From positions 80,333 to 136,823 of the forward strand of contig JAUJOW010000007.1 of NCBI GenBank assembly GCA_030447445.1: a DNA stretch of 56,491 nt, read 5' to 3'. Under the pieces are notes generated by a model, which saw nothing but the letters and a program-made list of their open reading frames with translations, searched no databases and was not told the DNA's origin. This document shows, piece after piece, positions 24,958 to 34,076 of this stretch. This DNA comes from Acidimicrobiales bacterium (lineage in GTDB: Bacteria; Actinomycetota; Acidimicrobiia; Acidimicrobiales; Iamiaceae). The position numbers were made by a program, and so were the translations under genes. Numbering within the stretch: position 1 is the first letter of the stretch; every line of letters starts with the position of its first letter.

Positions 24958-26505
24958 CTACCGTTCGACGCCCTGCCAGAGGGCCCGCTCGTCGGCCATG
25001 GGGTCCTCGACGATGGGCAGGTCGCCGGCGGCCGCCCAGAGGGTGGCCCGACGCTCGGTGTCGTAGGCGGGCCATGGCTCGATCCCGGCCGCCGAGGGAA
25101 CACCGTCACGGGCGAAGGCCACCCAGGCGTCGGCCAGCACCCGGGCCAGGTCCCGCACGGGGTCGGTGAGCTCGCCCACGAACAGACCGGCCCCTTTGGC
25201 CTCGAGGTTGTCCCACACGAAGGGCACGTCGAGGGCGTGGCAGGACCCGAGGGCCCCGCCGAAGGCGCTGCTCGGGTGGGCGAAGAGGTACATCCACACG
25301 CCGGGCTGGTGGTGCAGCTGGGCCTCCACCAGCCGCAGGGCGGGGATGCGGAAGGTGTGGTCGGTCAGCATGGCCGTCCACACCGCCCCCGGTCGGGCCT
25401 CGCTGAGCCGGCGCCGGTAGACAGCCACCGCCTCCCCCGGGGCGTGCCCGGCGGGGACGAAGACCCGGTCGCTGCGCCGCCGCAGACCGTCCTCGTCGAG
25501 CTCGGACAGGCCCGGCGCGAACTGCAGGAAGAGCTTCATCTCCTCCAAGGTGGTGCCCACCAGGAGTTGCACATCGGCGGCCCGACCGGCAGCGACGGCG
25601 GCAGTCGGCCGCTCGGGCAGCACCCGCCCGTCCACCACCGGCTGGAGGGGCAGCCCGGCCTCGAAGGGCATGGCCCGGGTGACCCGGCGCTGGACCTCCA
25701 ACAGCTCGGCGACCGGTCGCGCCCGTAGCCCGCCGGGGTGGGCGGGGTCGACGCCGGCCTCGGCGAGCACGGTGCGAGCCATTGCGGTGGCCGACTCGGT
25801 GTCGTGGACGTGGGCACCCGCGCCGCTCTGGAGGATGGCCCGGTGGAACAGCCCGGCGGCGGCCGGCACGCCGAGCAGGGTGGCGATGCTCATCGCGCCG
25901 GCCGACTCGCCGAAGACGGTGACGTTGGCGGGGTCACCGCCGAAGGCGGCGATGTTGTCCCGCACCCAGCCGAGGGCCGCCACCTGGTCGAGGATGCCGG
26001 CGTTGCCCGAGCCCTCGAAGCCTTCGCCGAGCTGCTCGAGGTGGAGGAAGCCGAACACCCCGAGCCGGTAGTTGAGGGTGACCACGACCACGCCCCGGCG
26101 GGCCAGGTTGGTGCCGTCGTACCACGGGATGCTGCCCGATCCACCGGCGAAGCCCCCGCCGTGGATCCACACCATCACCGGCCGGCCGGCACCCGAAGCG
26201 TCGGAACCCGAACCGTCGGAACCCGAAGCGTCGGGCGAGAACACGTTGAGGTACAGGCAGTCCTCGTCCACCCGGGCCTCGGAGGCGCCGAGCAGCTGCT
26301 CGAGCATGGAAGGGGTCTGCGGGGCGACCGGCCCGGGCCGGGTGGCGTCGCGCTCGCCGGTCCACGGCTCGGACGCCCGGGGCGGGGCGAAGCGCCTCTC
26401 GCCGACCGGCGGGGCGGCGTAGGGGATGCCCCGGAAGGCGGCCACGCCATCGGCGCGGCGGCCGCGCACGATCCCCTGGCGGGTGCGGGCGACCGGGTCT
26501 GCCAT
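24958..26505 (-). CDS. Type B carboxylesterase
   Basis: A 515-residue alpha/beta hydrolase of the carboxylesterase/para-nitrobenzyl esterase family. Marks: FRGIPYAAPPVGERRFAPP, EDCLYLNVFSPD, the oxyanion hole MVWIHGGGFAGGS, the nucleophile in VFGESAGAMS and the late catalytic His in GSCHALDVPFVW. A Ser/Gly/Asp-rich insert made of three 15-bp repeats lies just after LNVFSPDA. It sits 35 bases after the polyprenol-P-mannose synthase gene and may be co-transcribed with it, nudix and dinB. Confidence 0.92.
   Translation of the reverse strand: MADPVARTRQGIVRGRRADGVAAFRGIPYAAPPVGERRFAPPRASEPWTGERDATRPGPVAPQTPSMLEQLLGASEARVDEDCLYLNVFSPDASGSDGSGSDASGAGRPVMVWIHGGGFAGGSGSIPWYDGTNLARRGVVVVTLNYRLGVFGFLHLEQLGEGFEGSGNAGILDQVAALGWVRDNIAAFGGDPANVTVFGESAGAMSIATLLGVPAAAGLFHRAILQSGAGAHVHDTESATAMARTVLAEAGVDPAHPGGLRARPVAELLEVQRRVTRAMPFEAGLPLQPVVDGRVLPERPTAAVAAGRAADVQLLVGTTLEEMKLFLQFAPGLSELDEDGLRRRSDRVFVPAGHAPGEAVAVYRRRLSEARPGAVWTAMLTDHTFRIPALRLVEAQLHHQPGVWMYLFAHPSSAFGGALGSCHALDVPFVWDNLEAKGAGLFVGELTDPVRDLARVLADAWVAFARDGVPSAAGIEPWPAYDTERRATLWAAAGDLPIVEDPMADERALWQGVER
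26191..26235 (-). repeat. Three 15-bp tandem repeats inside the carboxylesterase gene
   Basis: Positions 26191-26205, 26206-26220 and 26221-26235 differ by one or two bases and encode repeated Ser-Asp-Ala/Gly-Ser-Gly. They fall in a surface loop after the first domain strand and keep the frame. Confidence 0.85.
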
Positions 26506-26540
26506 TGGGTGGCCTCGATGTCGGCGACGGTGCTCTGATG

Positions 26541-27287
26541 CTACGGGCGGGCGGCCACGGGGCTCGACCTCCCCCGGCGCAGGACACGGTCACGGAACCC
26601 CCACCAGGTGACGAGGCGGATGGCCTCCCCGACGATGCTGAGCGACATCTTCGACGTGCCCCGCACCCGGTCCCGGAAGGTGATCGGCACCTCCACCACC
26701 CGACCACCCGCCCGCAGGACGAGATAAGCCATCTCCACCTGGAAGCCGTAGCCGTAGGTCGTGACCCGGTCGAGGGCGAGGGCTCGCAGGGCCTCGGCCC
26801 GGTAGGCGCGGTAGCCGGCAGTGGCGTCGTGCAGGGGCACGCCGAGGACGGCGGCGGTGAAGCGGTTGCCGGCCTTGGACAGCAGCAGCCGGTGTCGGGG
26901 CCAGCCGGGCACGGAACCCCCGGCCACGTACCGGCTGCCGATGGCCAGATCGGCTCCCCGCTCGACGGCGCCGAGCAGGGCCGGCAGCTCGGCGGGGTCG
27001 TGGGAGAGGTCGGCGTCCATCTCCACAATGACGTCGTAGCCCCGCTCGAGCCCGTGGGTGAACCCGGCCCGATAGGCCGGACCCAACCCCAGCTTGGCCG
27101 CCCGACGCAGCACCTCGACCCCCTCCCGCTCCCGGCCGACGGCCTCGGCGAGGTCGGCGGTGCCGTCGGGGCTGGCATCGTCGACCACCAGGACGTCGGC
27201 CTCGGGGACCGTCGCCCGCACCCGGTCGAGCACGTCGACGACGTTCTCGGCCTCCTGGTAGGTGGGGATCACGACGAGGACGCGCAC
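26541..27287 (-). CDS. Polyprenol monophosphomannose synthase-type glycosyltransferase (GT2)
   Basis: A 248-residue GT2 enzyme resembling DPM1/Ppm1, which makes polyprenol-phosphate-mannose from GDP-mannose. VIPTYQEAENV, VLVVDDASPDGTADL, the metal motif VEMDADLSHDP, GSRYVAGGSVPGWPR and the DATAGYRAYR loop are all in place. No N-acyltransferase domain is fused. GTG at 27287 is chosen over TTG at 27296 because a TAAGGT box (27296-27301) lies 8 bases upstream of it. Confidence 0.9.
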   Translation of the reverse strand: MRVLVVIPTYQEAENVVDVLDRVRATVPEADVLVVDDASPDGTADLAEAVGREREGVEVLRRAAKLGLGPAYRAGFTHGLERGYDVIVEMDADLSHDPAELPALLGAVERGADLAIGSRYVAGGSVPGWPRHRLLLSKAGNRFTAAVLGVPLHDATAGYRAYRAEALRALALDRVTTYGYGFQVEMAYLVLRAGGRVVEVPITFRDRVRGTSKMSLSIVGEAIRLVTWWGFRDRVLRRGRSSPVAARP

Positions 27288-27295
27288 GAGCGGCA

Positions 27296-27301
27296 ACCTT
27301 A
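27296..27301 (-). promoter_or_regulatory. -10 box for GT2 gene
   Basis: TAAGGT on the minus strand, 8 bases before the GTG at 27287; leaderless pattern that excludes the TTG at 27296. Confidence 0.45.
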
Positions 27302-27362
27302 GGACCGAGGCCCCGAGGGACGGACCGAGGAGCCTCCGGTGGTGCGCCCGCTCGGCGCGCCC

Positions 27363-27368
27363 GTACGA
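27363..27368 (+). promoter_or_regulatory. -10 box for small membrane protein gene
   Basis: TACGAT, 9 bases before the GTG at 27378; leaderless pattern. Confidence 0.45.
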
Positions 27369-27377
27369 TCGGCGGTC

Positions 27378-27728
27378 GTGTCCTCGGAGCGTCAGCAGCC
27401 GGCTGTCCCCGGCGAGCCGGCGGGCGCGGAGGCCCGCCTGCAGTCCTCACTGCCCGGCAGCGGGGCCCGGGTGCTGGCCTTCGCCGCCATCCTGGTGGGC
27501 GGGCTGTGCGGTGGGTTGATCGGCTACGCCGTGGCCGACCTCCAGTGCGTCGAGGGTTGCGGCGGCGCCCGGGCCGGGTTGGGGGCGATGGCGGGCGCCG
27601 TGATCGCCGCCAGCGGTGTGGCGGTGGTGGCGGTGCTGGTCCTCCGGGCCATGGCCGAGTGGCGCACCATCGAGCACACCGGCGACCCCCGAGCGGCCCG
27701 GGACACCCGACGCCGCCGCCGTCGGTAG
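27378..27728 (+). CDS. Small two-helix membrane protein of unknown function
   Basis: A 116-residue protein with a Pro/Ala-rich N-tail, two membrane helices (VLAFAAILVGGLCGGLIGYA and MAGAVIAASGVAVVAVLVL) flanking a short loop with two cysteines (LQCVEGCG), and a basic tail ending RRRRRR. I do not recognise a family. Start GTG at 27378 by the upstream -10 box; GTG at 27339 is the alternative. Its stop lies 1 base from the aldolase remnant on the other strand. Confidence 0.65.
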   Translation: MSSERQQPAVPGEPAGAEARLQSSLPGSGARVLAFAAILVGGLCGGLIGYAVADLQCVEGCGGARAGLGAMAGAVIAASGVAVVAVLVLRAMAEWRTIEHTGDPRAARDTRRRRRR

Positions 27729-27729
27729 C

Positions 27730-28157
27730 TCAGGGGGCGTCCCGCAGCGCGGCCACGACCCGGTCGACACCGGAATCGTCGACGTCGAGGTGGGTCACCA
27801 ACCGCACCGTGCCCGGGGCGATGGTGCCCGCTCGCACCCCCCGGCCCCTGAGGTGGGCGAGCAACAGCGCCGGATCCGGGTGGGGGAACACCACGACGTT
27901 GGTGGACACGGCCCCGGGGTTCAGGCCGAGGGCTGGCCACCGTTCGGCGACGGCGGTGGCCAGGCTCCGGGCGCGGGCGTGGTCCTCGTCGAGCCGCTCG
28001 ATGCCGTGGGCGAGCGCCACCAACCCGGCGGCGGCGATCACCCCGGCCTGGCGCATGGCCCCGCCCATGCGCTTGCGCTCGCCCCGGGCTGCGTGCACGA
28101 GGTCGCCGTCACCGGCGAGGAGGAGCGAGATCGGCCCGACCGGGAACGTCCCAGCCG
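27730..28157 (-). pseudogene. Threonine aldolase, C-terminal fragment
   Basis: The sequence TFPVGPISLLLAGD, ERKRMGGAMRQAGVIAAAGL, HGIERLDEDHARA and VRLVTHLDVDD matches the last 135-140 residues of low-specificity L-threonine aldolase. The first about 200 residues, including the PLP-binding lysine, are absent. Immediately upstream the sequence becomes the start of a phosphofructokinase gene in another frame. So this is a fragment, not an active enzyme. An in-frame start at 28182 exists only by chance inside the pfkA part. Confidence 0.85.
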
Positions 28158-28273
28158 TCGAGGAAGCCGATGACCTCGTCACCCCAGGTGTGGTGGGCCT
28201 TGCGGACCACCGCCCGCATCACCGCGTTCAGGCCCGGGCAGTCCCCCCCTCCGGTGAGCATCCCGACCCGCAT
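28147..28273 (-). pseudogene. 6-Phosphofructokinase PfkA, N-terminal fragment
   Basis: ATG at 28273 begins MRVGMLTGGGDCPGLNAVMR then AVVRKAHHTWGDEVIGFLDGW, the ATP-binding N-terminus of an actinobacterial-type phosphofructokinase, about 41 residues. After DGW the phosphofructokinase homology ends at about 28150 and threonine aldolase sequence follows. The reading frame meets a stop at 28109. About 300 residues of the enzyme are missing. Confidence 0.85.
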
Positions 28274-28345
28274 GGGCACTAGTAGATCAGAAGGTGGGAC
28301 CGGGCGACGGTGGACCCGGGCACGGCCGGCGGTGGCGGTGACACC

Positions 28346-28351
28346 TACGCT
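28346..28351 (+). promoter_or_regulatory. -10 box for glpK
   Basis: TACGCT, 6 bases before the glpK ATG at 28358; leaderless pattern. Confidence 0.5.
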
Positions 28352-28357
28352 GCGGCG

Positions 28358-29836
28358 ATGGCCGTGGTCATCGCCCTCGACGCCGGGACCACCGGCGTGC
28401 GGGCGTTCGCCGTCGACCAGGACGGGGCGCCGGCCGGCTACCGGTACCAGGAGCTCACCCAACACTTCCCCCGCCCGGGCTGGGTGGAGCACGACGCCGA
28501 TGAGATCTGGGACGCCGTCGTGGCCGTGACCCGGCAGCTCCTGGCCGAGCTCGACCAGCCGGTGGCGGCGTTCGGGATCACCGATCAACGGGAGACGGTG
28601 GTGGCCTGGGACCGTCGCACCGGCCGTCCCCTCCACCGGGCCATCGTGTGGCAGGACCGGCGCACCGCCGGCCGTTGCGACCAGCTGGCCGAGGAGGGCG
28701 CCCTCCCCCTGGTCCGGGCCGCCACCGGCCTGGTGCTCGACGCCTACTTCTCGGCCACCAAGTTCGAGTGGTTGCTGACCGAAGGGGGTGTGCAGAAGGG
28801 ACCTGACCTCGCCCTGGGCACCGTCGACGCCTGGCTCCTGTGGAAGTTGACCGGCGGTGCCGTCCACGCCACCGAGGCCTCGAACGCCAGCCGCACGATG
28901 CTGTTCGACATCCGGGCGCTGGCCTGGTCCGAGGAGCTCTGCGATCGCTTCGACGTGCCCGTCGGGGCGCTGCCAGAGGTGCGGCCCTCCAGCGGGCGCT
29001 TCGGCGTCACCGATCCCGGCATCGGCCTCCCCGGCGGCATCCCCGTCAGCGGTGTGGCCGGTGACCAACAGGCCGCCCTGTTCGGCCAGGCCTGCTTCGA
29101 GCCGGGGATGACCAAGAACACCTACGGCACCGGCTCGTTCGTCCTGATGAACGTCGGCCCGGTCTGCCCCGAGCCGGTCGAGGGCCTGCTCACCACCGTG
29201 GCCTGGCAGCTCGGCGAGGTGGCCACCTACGCCTACGAGGGCGCCATCTTCTCCACCGGCTCGGCCATCCAGTGGCTCCGCGACGGGCTCGGCATCCTCG
29301 GCGACGCCGCCGAGACCGGGCCGCTGGCCGCCTCGGTGGACTCGACCGACGGCGTGTTCGTGGTCCCTGCCTTCACCGGCCTGGGCAGCCCGTGGTGGGA
29401 TCCCTACGCCCGAGGCACCGTGGTGGGCATAACCCGGGGCACGGGACGGGCCCACCTGGTCCGAGCCGTGGTGGAGGCGATGGCGTTCCAGACCCGCGAC
29501 GTGGTGGCCGCCATGGTCGCCGCCTCCGGGCACGAGGTGACCGCCCTCCGGGCCGACGGCGGGGCATCGGTCATGGACCTCCTGCTCCAGCTCCAGGCCG
29601 ACCAGCTCCAGGTGCCGGTGGCCCGGCCCCGCGTGCAGGAGACCACCGCGCTCGGTGCCGCCTACCTCGCTGGGCTGGCCGAAGGGGTCTGGTCGTCGCT
29701 CGAGGAGATCGCCACCCAGTGGGCCGTCGACGTCGAGGTCTCCCCGGCGGCGTCGGCCGCCGCCGCCGACGCCCACCACAGCCGCTGGCTCGACGCCGTC
29801 GACCGGTCCCGCCGTTGGGAGCGCCCCGACCGGTGA
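28358..29836 (+). CDS. glpK: Glycerol kinase
   Basis: A 492-residue FGGY kinase phosphorylating glycerol. ALDAGTTGVRAFAVD is the ATP loop, ITDQRETVVAWDR and AIVWQDRRTAG are glycerol kinase marks, catalytic Asp lies in GVAGDQQAALFGQ, and FVVPAFTGLGSPWWDPYARG is the FGGY C-terminal signature. ATG at 28358 begins the homology. glpD, its partner, lies far away at 55.2 kb. No glpF transporter is beside it. Confidence 0.95.
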   Translation: MAVVIALDAGTTGVRAFAVDQDGAPAGYRYQELTQHFPRPGWVEHDADEIWDAVVAVTRQLLAELDQPVAAFGITDQRETVVAWDRRTGRPLHRAIVWQDRRTAGRCDQLAEEGALPLVRAATGLVLDAYFSATKFEWLLTEGGVQKGPDLALGTVDAWLLWKLTGGAVHATEASNASRTMLFDIRALAWSEELCDRFDVPVGALPEVRPSSGRFGVTDPGIGLPGGIPVSGVAGDQQAALFGQACFEPGMTKNTYGTGSFVLMNVGPVCPEPVEGLLTTVAWQLGEVATYAYEGAIFSTGSAIQWLRDGLGILGDAAETGPLAASVDSTDGVFVVPAFTGLGSPWWDPYARGTVVGITRGTGRAHLVRAVVEAMAFQTRDVVAAMVAASGHEVTALRADGGASVMDLLLQLQADQLQVPVARPRVQETTALGAAYLAGLAEGVWSSLEEIATQWAVDVEVSPAASAAAADAHHSRWLDAVDRSRRWERPDR

Positions 29837-29881
29837 CCCCTGTCGTCGATGGACGTCAGGCGGGCGATCAGCTCGAGCCGG

Positions 29882-30571
29882 TCACGCTCGGGTGGGTGCC
29901 TCGGACCGGAGGGCGCTCAGCTCACGAAACCGGGTGTCGACGATGCGGGCCAGCGCGCACACCTGGCGTCGTTCGCGGGCCCGGAAGGGCGTGCCGCTGC
30001 GGCCGACGACCAGCGCCAGGCCTGCCGCCGGCAGCGGTGCCCATGCCACATCGTCGGGCCCGGCCGTGATCCCGCCGGCACCGCTGACCCCGCCCGCTCC
30101 AGCGGCGGCCTGGCTGCCCTCCACGAAGGCGGCCAGCCACGCCCCCGTGGGCGCCGAGCCGGCGGCGCGGCGCAACTCACCGGTGGTGAGCTCGACCACC
30201 GCCATCCACTCGGCGCCGAGGGTGCGCCCGCCGTGCACGCAGAGCGCAGCGAGGAGCTCCTCGGTGGTGCCGGCTCCGGCCAGGACGGCGGCCGTCTCCA
30301 GGGCGTCGAGCCGGGGGTCGTGGACGGCGTCGGCCACCGGGCGCACCAGCTCGACGTGGACACCGTCGACCTGTTCGACCTCGCTCACGAGGAGGTCGAC
30401 CAGTTGCCGCCGGGGCACTCGCACCACCAGCTCGTCGACGGCCTGGCCGCTGCCGGTCTCGAGGATGTCGATGCCGACGACGTCGCCGCGGACGGCGCCG
30501 ATGCGGCTGGCCACGGCGCCGAGGGCACCGGGACGGTCGGGCAACCACAGGCGCACCACGTAGGTCTCCAT
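29882..30571 (-). CDS. ACT domain protein
   Basis: A 229-residue protein with an N-terminal ACT domain (ETYVVRLWLPDRPGALGAVA then SRIGAVRGDVVGIDILE) followed by about 140 residues that look GAF-like (AEWMAVVELTTGELRRAAGS, FRARERRQVCALARIVDTRF). It probably senses an amino acid, but no output domain is seen. ATG at 30571 with a TAGGTT box 7 bases upstream. It lies 100 bases downstream of the aminotransferase gene. Confidence 0.78.
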   Translation of the reverse strand: METYVVRLWLPDRPGALGAVASRIGAVRGDVVGIDILETGSGQAVDELVVRVPRRQLVDLLVSEVEQVDGVHVELVRPVADAVHDPRLDALETAAVLAGAGTTEELLAALCVHGGRTLGAEWMAVVELTTGELRRAAGSAPTGAWLAAFVEGSQAAAGAGGVSGAGGITAGPDDVAWAPLPAAGLALVVGRSGTPFRARERRQVCALARIVDTRFRELSALRSEAPTRA

Positions 30572-30578
30572 GGCCGGG

Positions 30579-30584
30579 AACCTA
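30579..30584 (-). promoter_or_regulatory. -10 box for ACT protein gene
   Basis: TAGGTT on the minus strand, 7 bases before the ATG at 30571; leaderless pattern. Confidence 0.45.
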
Positions 30585-30671
30585 CGAGCCCGATGTGAAC
30601 GGGGGGTTTCGGCCCGACGACGGTCCTGTGATCCCTCCCTTCCTCGAGAACCTGGCGGACGGCGGGCCCTC

Positions 30672-31847
30672 TCAGCCGAGCTTGGTGAGCGCCCGCCGGA
30701 GGTTGCGGATGCCTTGGCTGATCCGCTGGTCGTTCTCGATGAGCGCGAACCGCACGTGGCCGTCACCGCCGGGGCCGAACCCCACCCCCGGTGAGGTGGC
30801 CACCTGGGCCTCCTGGACGAGGAACGACGCGAACTCGATGGACCCCATCTCCCGGTACGGCTCGGGGATCGGAGCCCAGGCGAACATGGTGCCCATGGGC
30901 GGTCGCATCTCCCAGCCGATCCGGTTGAGCCCGTCACAGAGGGTGTCACGGCGGGACTGGTAGATCGGCTGGACCTCTCGGGGGTGGTCGGAGTCCTCGT
31001 TGAGGGTGACCGTGGCGGCGATCTGGATGGGCTGGAAGGTGCCGTAGTCGAGGTAGGACTTCAACTTGGCCAGCGCCTGCACCACCTCGGTGTTGCCCAC
31101 CAGGTAGGCCATCCGCCAGCCCGCCATGGAGAACGACTTGGTCATCGAGTAGAGCTCGACGGCGCACTCCTTGGCCCCCTCGGCCTGCAGGATCGACGGA
31201 GGCTCGAAGCCGTCGAAGCCGAGCTCGGCGTAGGCGTTGTCATGGACCAGGACCACGCCCTTGTCCCGGGCGAAGTCGACCATGCGCTGCATGAAGGCCA
31301 GGTCCACGCAGGTGGTGGTCGGGTTGTGCGGGAACGACAACACGATGACCCGGGGCTTGGGCCAGGAGTACTCGTAAGCCTCCTGCACGTTCTCGAAGAA
31401 GTCCCGGTCCGTGCCGATGGGGATCTCCCGCACGTCGGCACCGGCGAACAGGGGCCCCCAGATGTGGATCGGGTACGACGGCGACGGGACGAGGGCGGCG
31501 TCGCCCTGCTGGAGCAGCACCCACATGAGGTGGGAGAAGCCCTCCTTGGAGCCGATGGTGGAGATGATCTCCCGTTCGGGATCGAGGGCCACACCGAAGC
31601 GCCGGATGTACAGGTCGGCCACCGCCTCCCGCAGCCTCGGGATGCCCCGGCTGGCCGAGTAGCGATGGTTGCGGCTGTTGCGGGCCGCCTCGGCCAGCTT
31701 GTCCACGGCGATGGTCGGCGAGGGCAGGTCGGGGTTGCCGAAGCCGAGGTCGATCACGTCCTCGCCGGCCCGACGGGCCGCCACCTTGAGACCGTCGATG
31801 ATCGTGAAGACGTACGGTGGCAGCGACGAGATCCGGCGGAACTCCAT
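30672..31847 (-). CDS. AlaC-like PLP aminotransferase
   Basis: A 391-residue class I aminotransferase. FRRISSLPPYVFTIIDGLK and DVIDLGFGNPDLPSP at the N-terminus are characteristic of the AlaC (glutamate-pyruvate) group. VPSPSYPIHIWG, the Asn in SFPHNPTTT and the PLP lysine in YSMTKSFSMAGWRMAY are in place. An LL-diaminopimelate aminotransferase role is possible in this fold. ATG at 31847 with a TACTGT box 6 bases upstream. Confidence 0.88.
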   Translation of the reverse strand: MEFRRISSLPPYVFTIIDGLKVAARRAGEDVIDLGFGNPDLPSPTIAVDKLAEAARNSRNHRYSASRGIPRLREAVADLYIRRFGVALDPEREIISTIGSKEGFSHLMWVLLQQGDAALVPSPSYPIHIWGPLFAGADVREIPIGTDRDFFENVQEAYEYSWPKPRVIVLSFPHNPTTTCVDLAFMQRMVDFARDKGVVLVHDNAYAELGFDGFEPPSILQAEGAKECAVELYSMTKSFSMAGWRMAYLVGNTEVVQALAKLKSYLDYGTFQPIQIAATVTLNEDSDHPREVQPIYQSRRDTLCDGLNRIGWEMRPPMGTMFAWAPIPEPYREMGSIEFASFLVQEAQVATSPGVGFGPGGDGHVRFALIENDQRISQGIRNLRRALTKLG

Positions 31848-31853
31848 CGCCCG

Positions 31854-31859
31854 ACAGTA
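31854..31859 (-). promoter_or_regulatory. -10 box for aminotransferase gene
   Basis: TACTGT on the minus strand, 6 bases before the ATG at 31847; leaderless pattern. Confidence 0.45.
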
Positions 31860-31869
31860 CCGGTCGCTG

Positions 31870-33051
31870 CTATGCGGACGGGTCGAGGATCATCTTCACG
31901 CAGTCGTCCTCCTTGTGCTTGAAGGTCTCGTACCCGGCCGGCGCCTCGTCGAGCCCGAGGCGGTGCGTGACGATGAAGGTGGGGTCGATCTCCCCACGCT
32001 CGATGCGCTCGAGGAGCGGCCGCATGTAGCGCTGGACGTGGCACTGGCCGCTGCGGATGGTGATCGACCGGTTCATCACCGAGCCCATCGGGAACTTGTC
32101 CACGAAGCCGCCGTACACGCCGATGACCGACACCACACCGCCGTTGCGGCAGCTGGTGATGGCCTGGCGCAGCGCGTGGGGACGTTCGGTCTCCAGCCGC
32201 ACCGCCTGCTTGACCCGGTCGTAGGCCTGGATGACACCGGTCCCGTGGTGGGCTTCCATTCCTACGGCATCGATGCAGGCATCGGGTCCCCGCCCGCCGG
32301 TCATCTCCTTGAGCGCCTGGTTGACGTCGGTGTCCTCGTAGTTGATGACCTCGGCACCGGTGTTCGTGCGGGCCATCTCCAGGCGGTACGGGAACCGGTC
32401 GATGGCGATGACCCGCTCGGCGCCGAGCAGGAAGGCGCTGGCGACGGCGAACTGGCCCACCGCCCCGGCCCCCCAAACGGCGACGACGTCGCCGGCCTCG
32501 ATGTCGCACATCTCGGCGCCCATGTAACCGGTGGGGAGGATGTCGGACAGGAACAGCACCTGCTCGTCGCTCAGGTCGCTCTCGATCTTGAGGGGCCCGA
32601 TGTCGGCGAACGGCACGCGCGCGTACTGGGCCTGGCCGCCGGCGTAGCCGCCGGTGAGGTGGGAGTACCCGAAGATGCCGGCGGTGGGGAAGCCGAACAC
32701 CTTCTCGGCCATGGCGGCGTTGGGGTTGCTGTTCTCGCACAGCGAGTAGAGGTCCCGCTCACAGGGCAGGCAGGCGCCACAGGCGATCGGGAAGGGCACG
32801 ACCACACGGTCGCCGACCCTGAGCGTGGACGACGCGCCGGGCCCGACCTCGACGACCTCACCCATGAACTCGTGGCCCAGGACGTCGCCCTTCTCCATGG
32901 TGGGCATGTAGCCGTCGTAGAGGTGCAGGTCCGAGCCGCATATCGCCGTGGAGGTGATCCGCACGACGGCGTCGCGGGGGTTGATGATCTTCGGGTCGGG
33001 CACCTCCTGGACCACGACACGGTGGGCTCCCATCCAGCACGCCGCCTTCAT
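31870..33051 (-). CDS. Zinc-dependent alcohol dehydrogenase (formaldehyde dehydrogenase-like)
   Basis: A 393-residue medium-chain dehydrogenase of the FDH-like group. Catalytic zinc ligands: [14 protein letters not shown] and GHEFMGEV; structural zinc: [23 protein letters not shown] loop: [12 protein letters not shown]. The long insert before the NAD domain ([21 protein letters not shown]) is typical of glutathione-independent formaldehyde dehydrogenase-like enzymes. ATG at 33051 overlaps the SRPBCC stop (ATGA). Confidence 0.9.
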   Translation of the reverse strand: MKAACWMGAHRVVVQEVPDPKIINPRDAVVRITSTAICGSDLHLYDGYMPTMEKGDVLGHEFMGEVVEVGPGASSTLRVGDRVVVPFPIACGACLPCERDLYSLCENSNPNAAMAEKVFGFPTAGIFGYSHLTGGYAGGQAQYARVPFADIGPLKIESDLSDEQVLFLSDILPTGYMGAEMCDIEAGDVVAVWGAGAVGQFAVASAFLLGAERVIAIDRFPYRLEMARTNTGAEVINYEDTDVNQALKEMTGGRGPDACIDAVGMEAHHGTGVIQAYDRVKQAVRLETERPHALRQAITSCRNGGVVSVIGVYGGFVDKFPMGSVMNRSITIRSGQCHVQRYMRPLLERIERGEIDPTFIVTHRLGLDEAPAGYETFKHKEDDCVKMILDPSA

Positions 33052-34076
33052 GGGCCCACCCCCTGCTCCTCGTCGATGGCCGCTCGGATCTCGCCGTCCT
33101 CGCGCGGGTGGGCGTCCTTCTGGTGCGCGGCGTTCTTCGCACGGCTGCCCCACGGGCTCCCCTCGGAGCGGGCGATCTCCCCGGTCTCCACCAGCTGCTT
33201 GAACCGGCGCAGGTCGTCGCTGATCTGCTGGCCGGGTTCCTCACCGAAGAGCTTGGCCACGAGGGAGCCGACGGCACCGCCCTGGCCGGGTTCCTCACCG
33301 AAGAGCTTGGCCACGAGGGAGCCGACGGCACCGCCCGGCGGCGAGTACGCGAGCTCGACGGAGACCTCCGTGCCCTGGCCGCCGGGAGCGTCCGCGAACC
33401 GCACCGACCCCTCGTTCCTGACCGAGGCGCCCTCGACCGAGCGCCAGGCGATGCGCTCGCCGGGGATGTCGTCGGTGACCTCGGCGTCCCACTCGATCGT
33501 GGTCCCTCCTGGCGCCTTGGCCACCCAGTGCGACCGGCCGTCACCGGTCGGCTGCACCGACTCGAGGTGGTACATGAACGTCGGCAGACCCTCGAAGTCC
33601 CGCCACGAGGCGTACACGGTCTCGGACGGGGCGTTGATGGTGATGGCGGCGGTTCGCGCTTCCATGGTGTTCCCTTCAGGTGCCTGCCCCGTGGCGACGC
33701 TCCGCCGGGCGGCCACGACGTCGAGCGCGGCGACGGCGGCGACCGCCGCCGCGGCCGCGCCGGTTCGACGGGTGTCCCGGTGCGTGTCCCGCTGCGAGGC
33801 CACAGCGTTGCCGAGCAGCGCGAGGTCCATGGCGTCGCCCCCGACCCGCGCCCACAGGAACCCCGAGGGCTGGCGGCGAGACAGGATCCCGATGCCGGCC
33901 ACCAGCTCTCGCACACCGACCAGACGCATGAGGTCCCGGTTGACCCTGGTCGGCTGGACCCCGACGAGGCGGTTGGCGGTTTTCGGGGAGGCGAGCTGGC
34001 TGATGCCAAGGGCGATGCTCAACCAGCCGAGCCCCTGGGCCAGTCGCACCGCCTGACCGTCGTGCGGAACCGACAT
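33048..34076 (-). CDS. SRPBCC protein with N-terminal membrane domain and internal duplication
   Basis: A 342-residue protein. Residues 1-130 form a mostly hydrophobic domain ([54 protein letters not shown]). From residue 138 a SRPBCC/cyclase domain follows ([58 protein letters not shown]). This two-part layout is common in actinobacteria and ligands are unknown. A perfect 54-bp tandem duplication repeats [18 protein letters not shown] near residue 255. ATG at 34076 has a GAGAGG site upstream. The stop overlaps the dehydrogenase start. Confidence 0.85.
   Translation of the reverse strand: MSVPHDGQAVRLAQGLGWLSIALGISQLASPKTANRLVGVQPTRVNRDLMRLVGVRELVAGIGILSRRQPSGFLWARVGGDAMDLALLGNAVASQRDTHRDTRRTGAAAAAVAAVAALDVVAARRSVATGQAPEGNTMEARTAAITINAPSETVYASWRDFEGLPTFMYHLESVQPTGDGRSHWVAKAPGGTTIEWDAEVTDDIPGERIAWRSVEGASVRNEGSVRFADAPGGQGTEVSVELAYSPPGGAVGSLVAKLFGEEPGQGGAVGSLVAKLFGEEPGQQISDDLRRFKQLVETGEIARSEGSPWGSRAKNAAHQKDAHPREDGEIRAAIDEEQGVGP
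33228..33335 (-). repeat. Perfect 54-bp tandem duplication in the SRPBCC gene
   Basis: 33228-33281 and 33282-33335 are identical, adding 18 codons in frame ([18 protein letters not shown] twice). Third-position bases are identical too, so the event is recent or an assembly duplication. The segment corresponds to the linker before the C-terminal helix of the SRPBCC domain. Confidence 0.92.

Noticed and set aside
27730-28182. Intact 150-residue protein from the ATG at 28182
   Set aside because: That ATG lies inside phosphofructokinase sequence in the wrong frame; only the part after about 28150 has homology, to the end of threonine aldolase.
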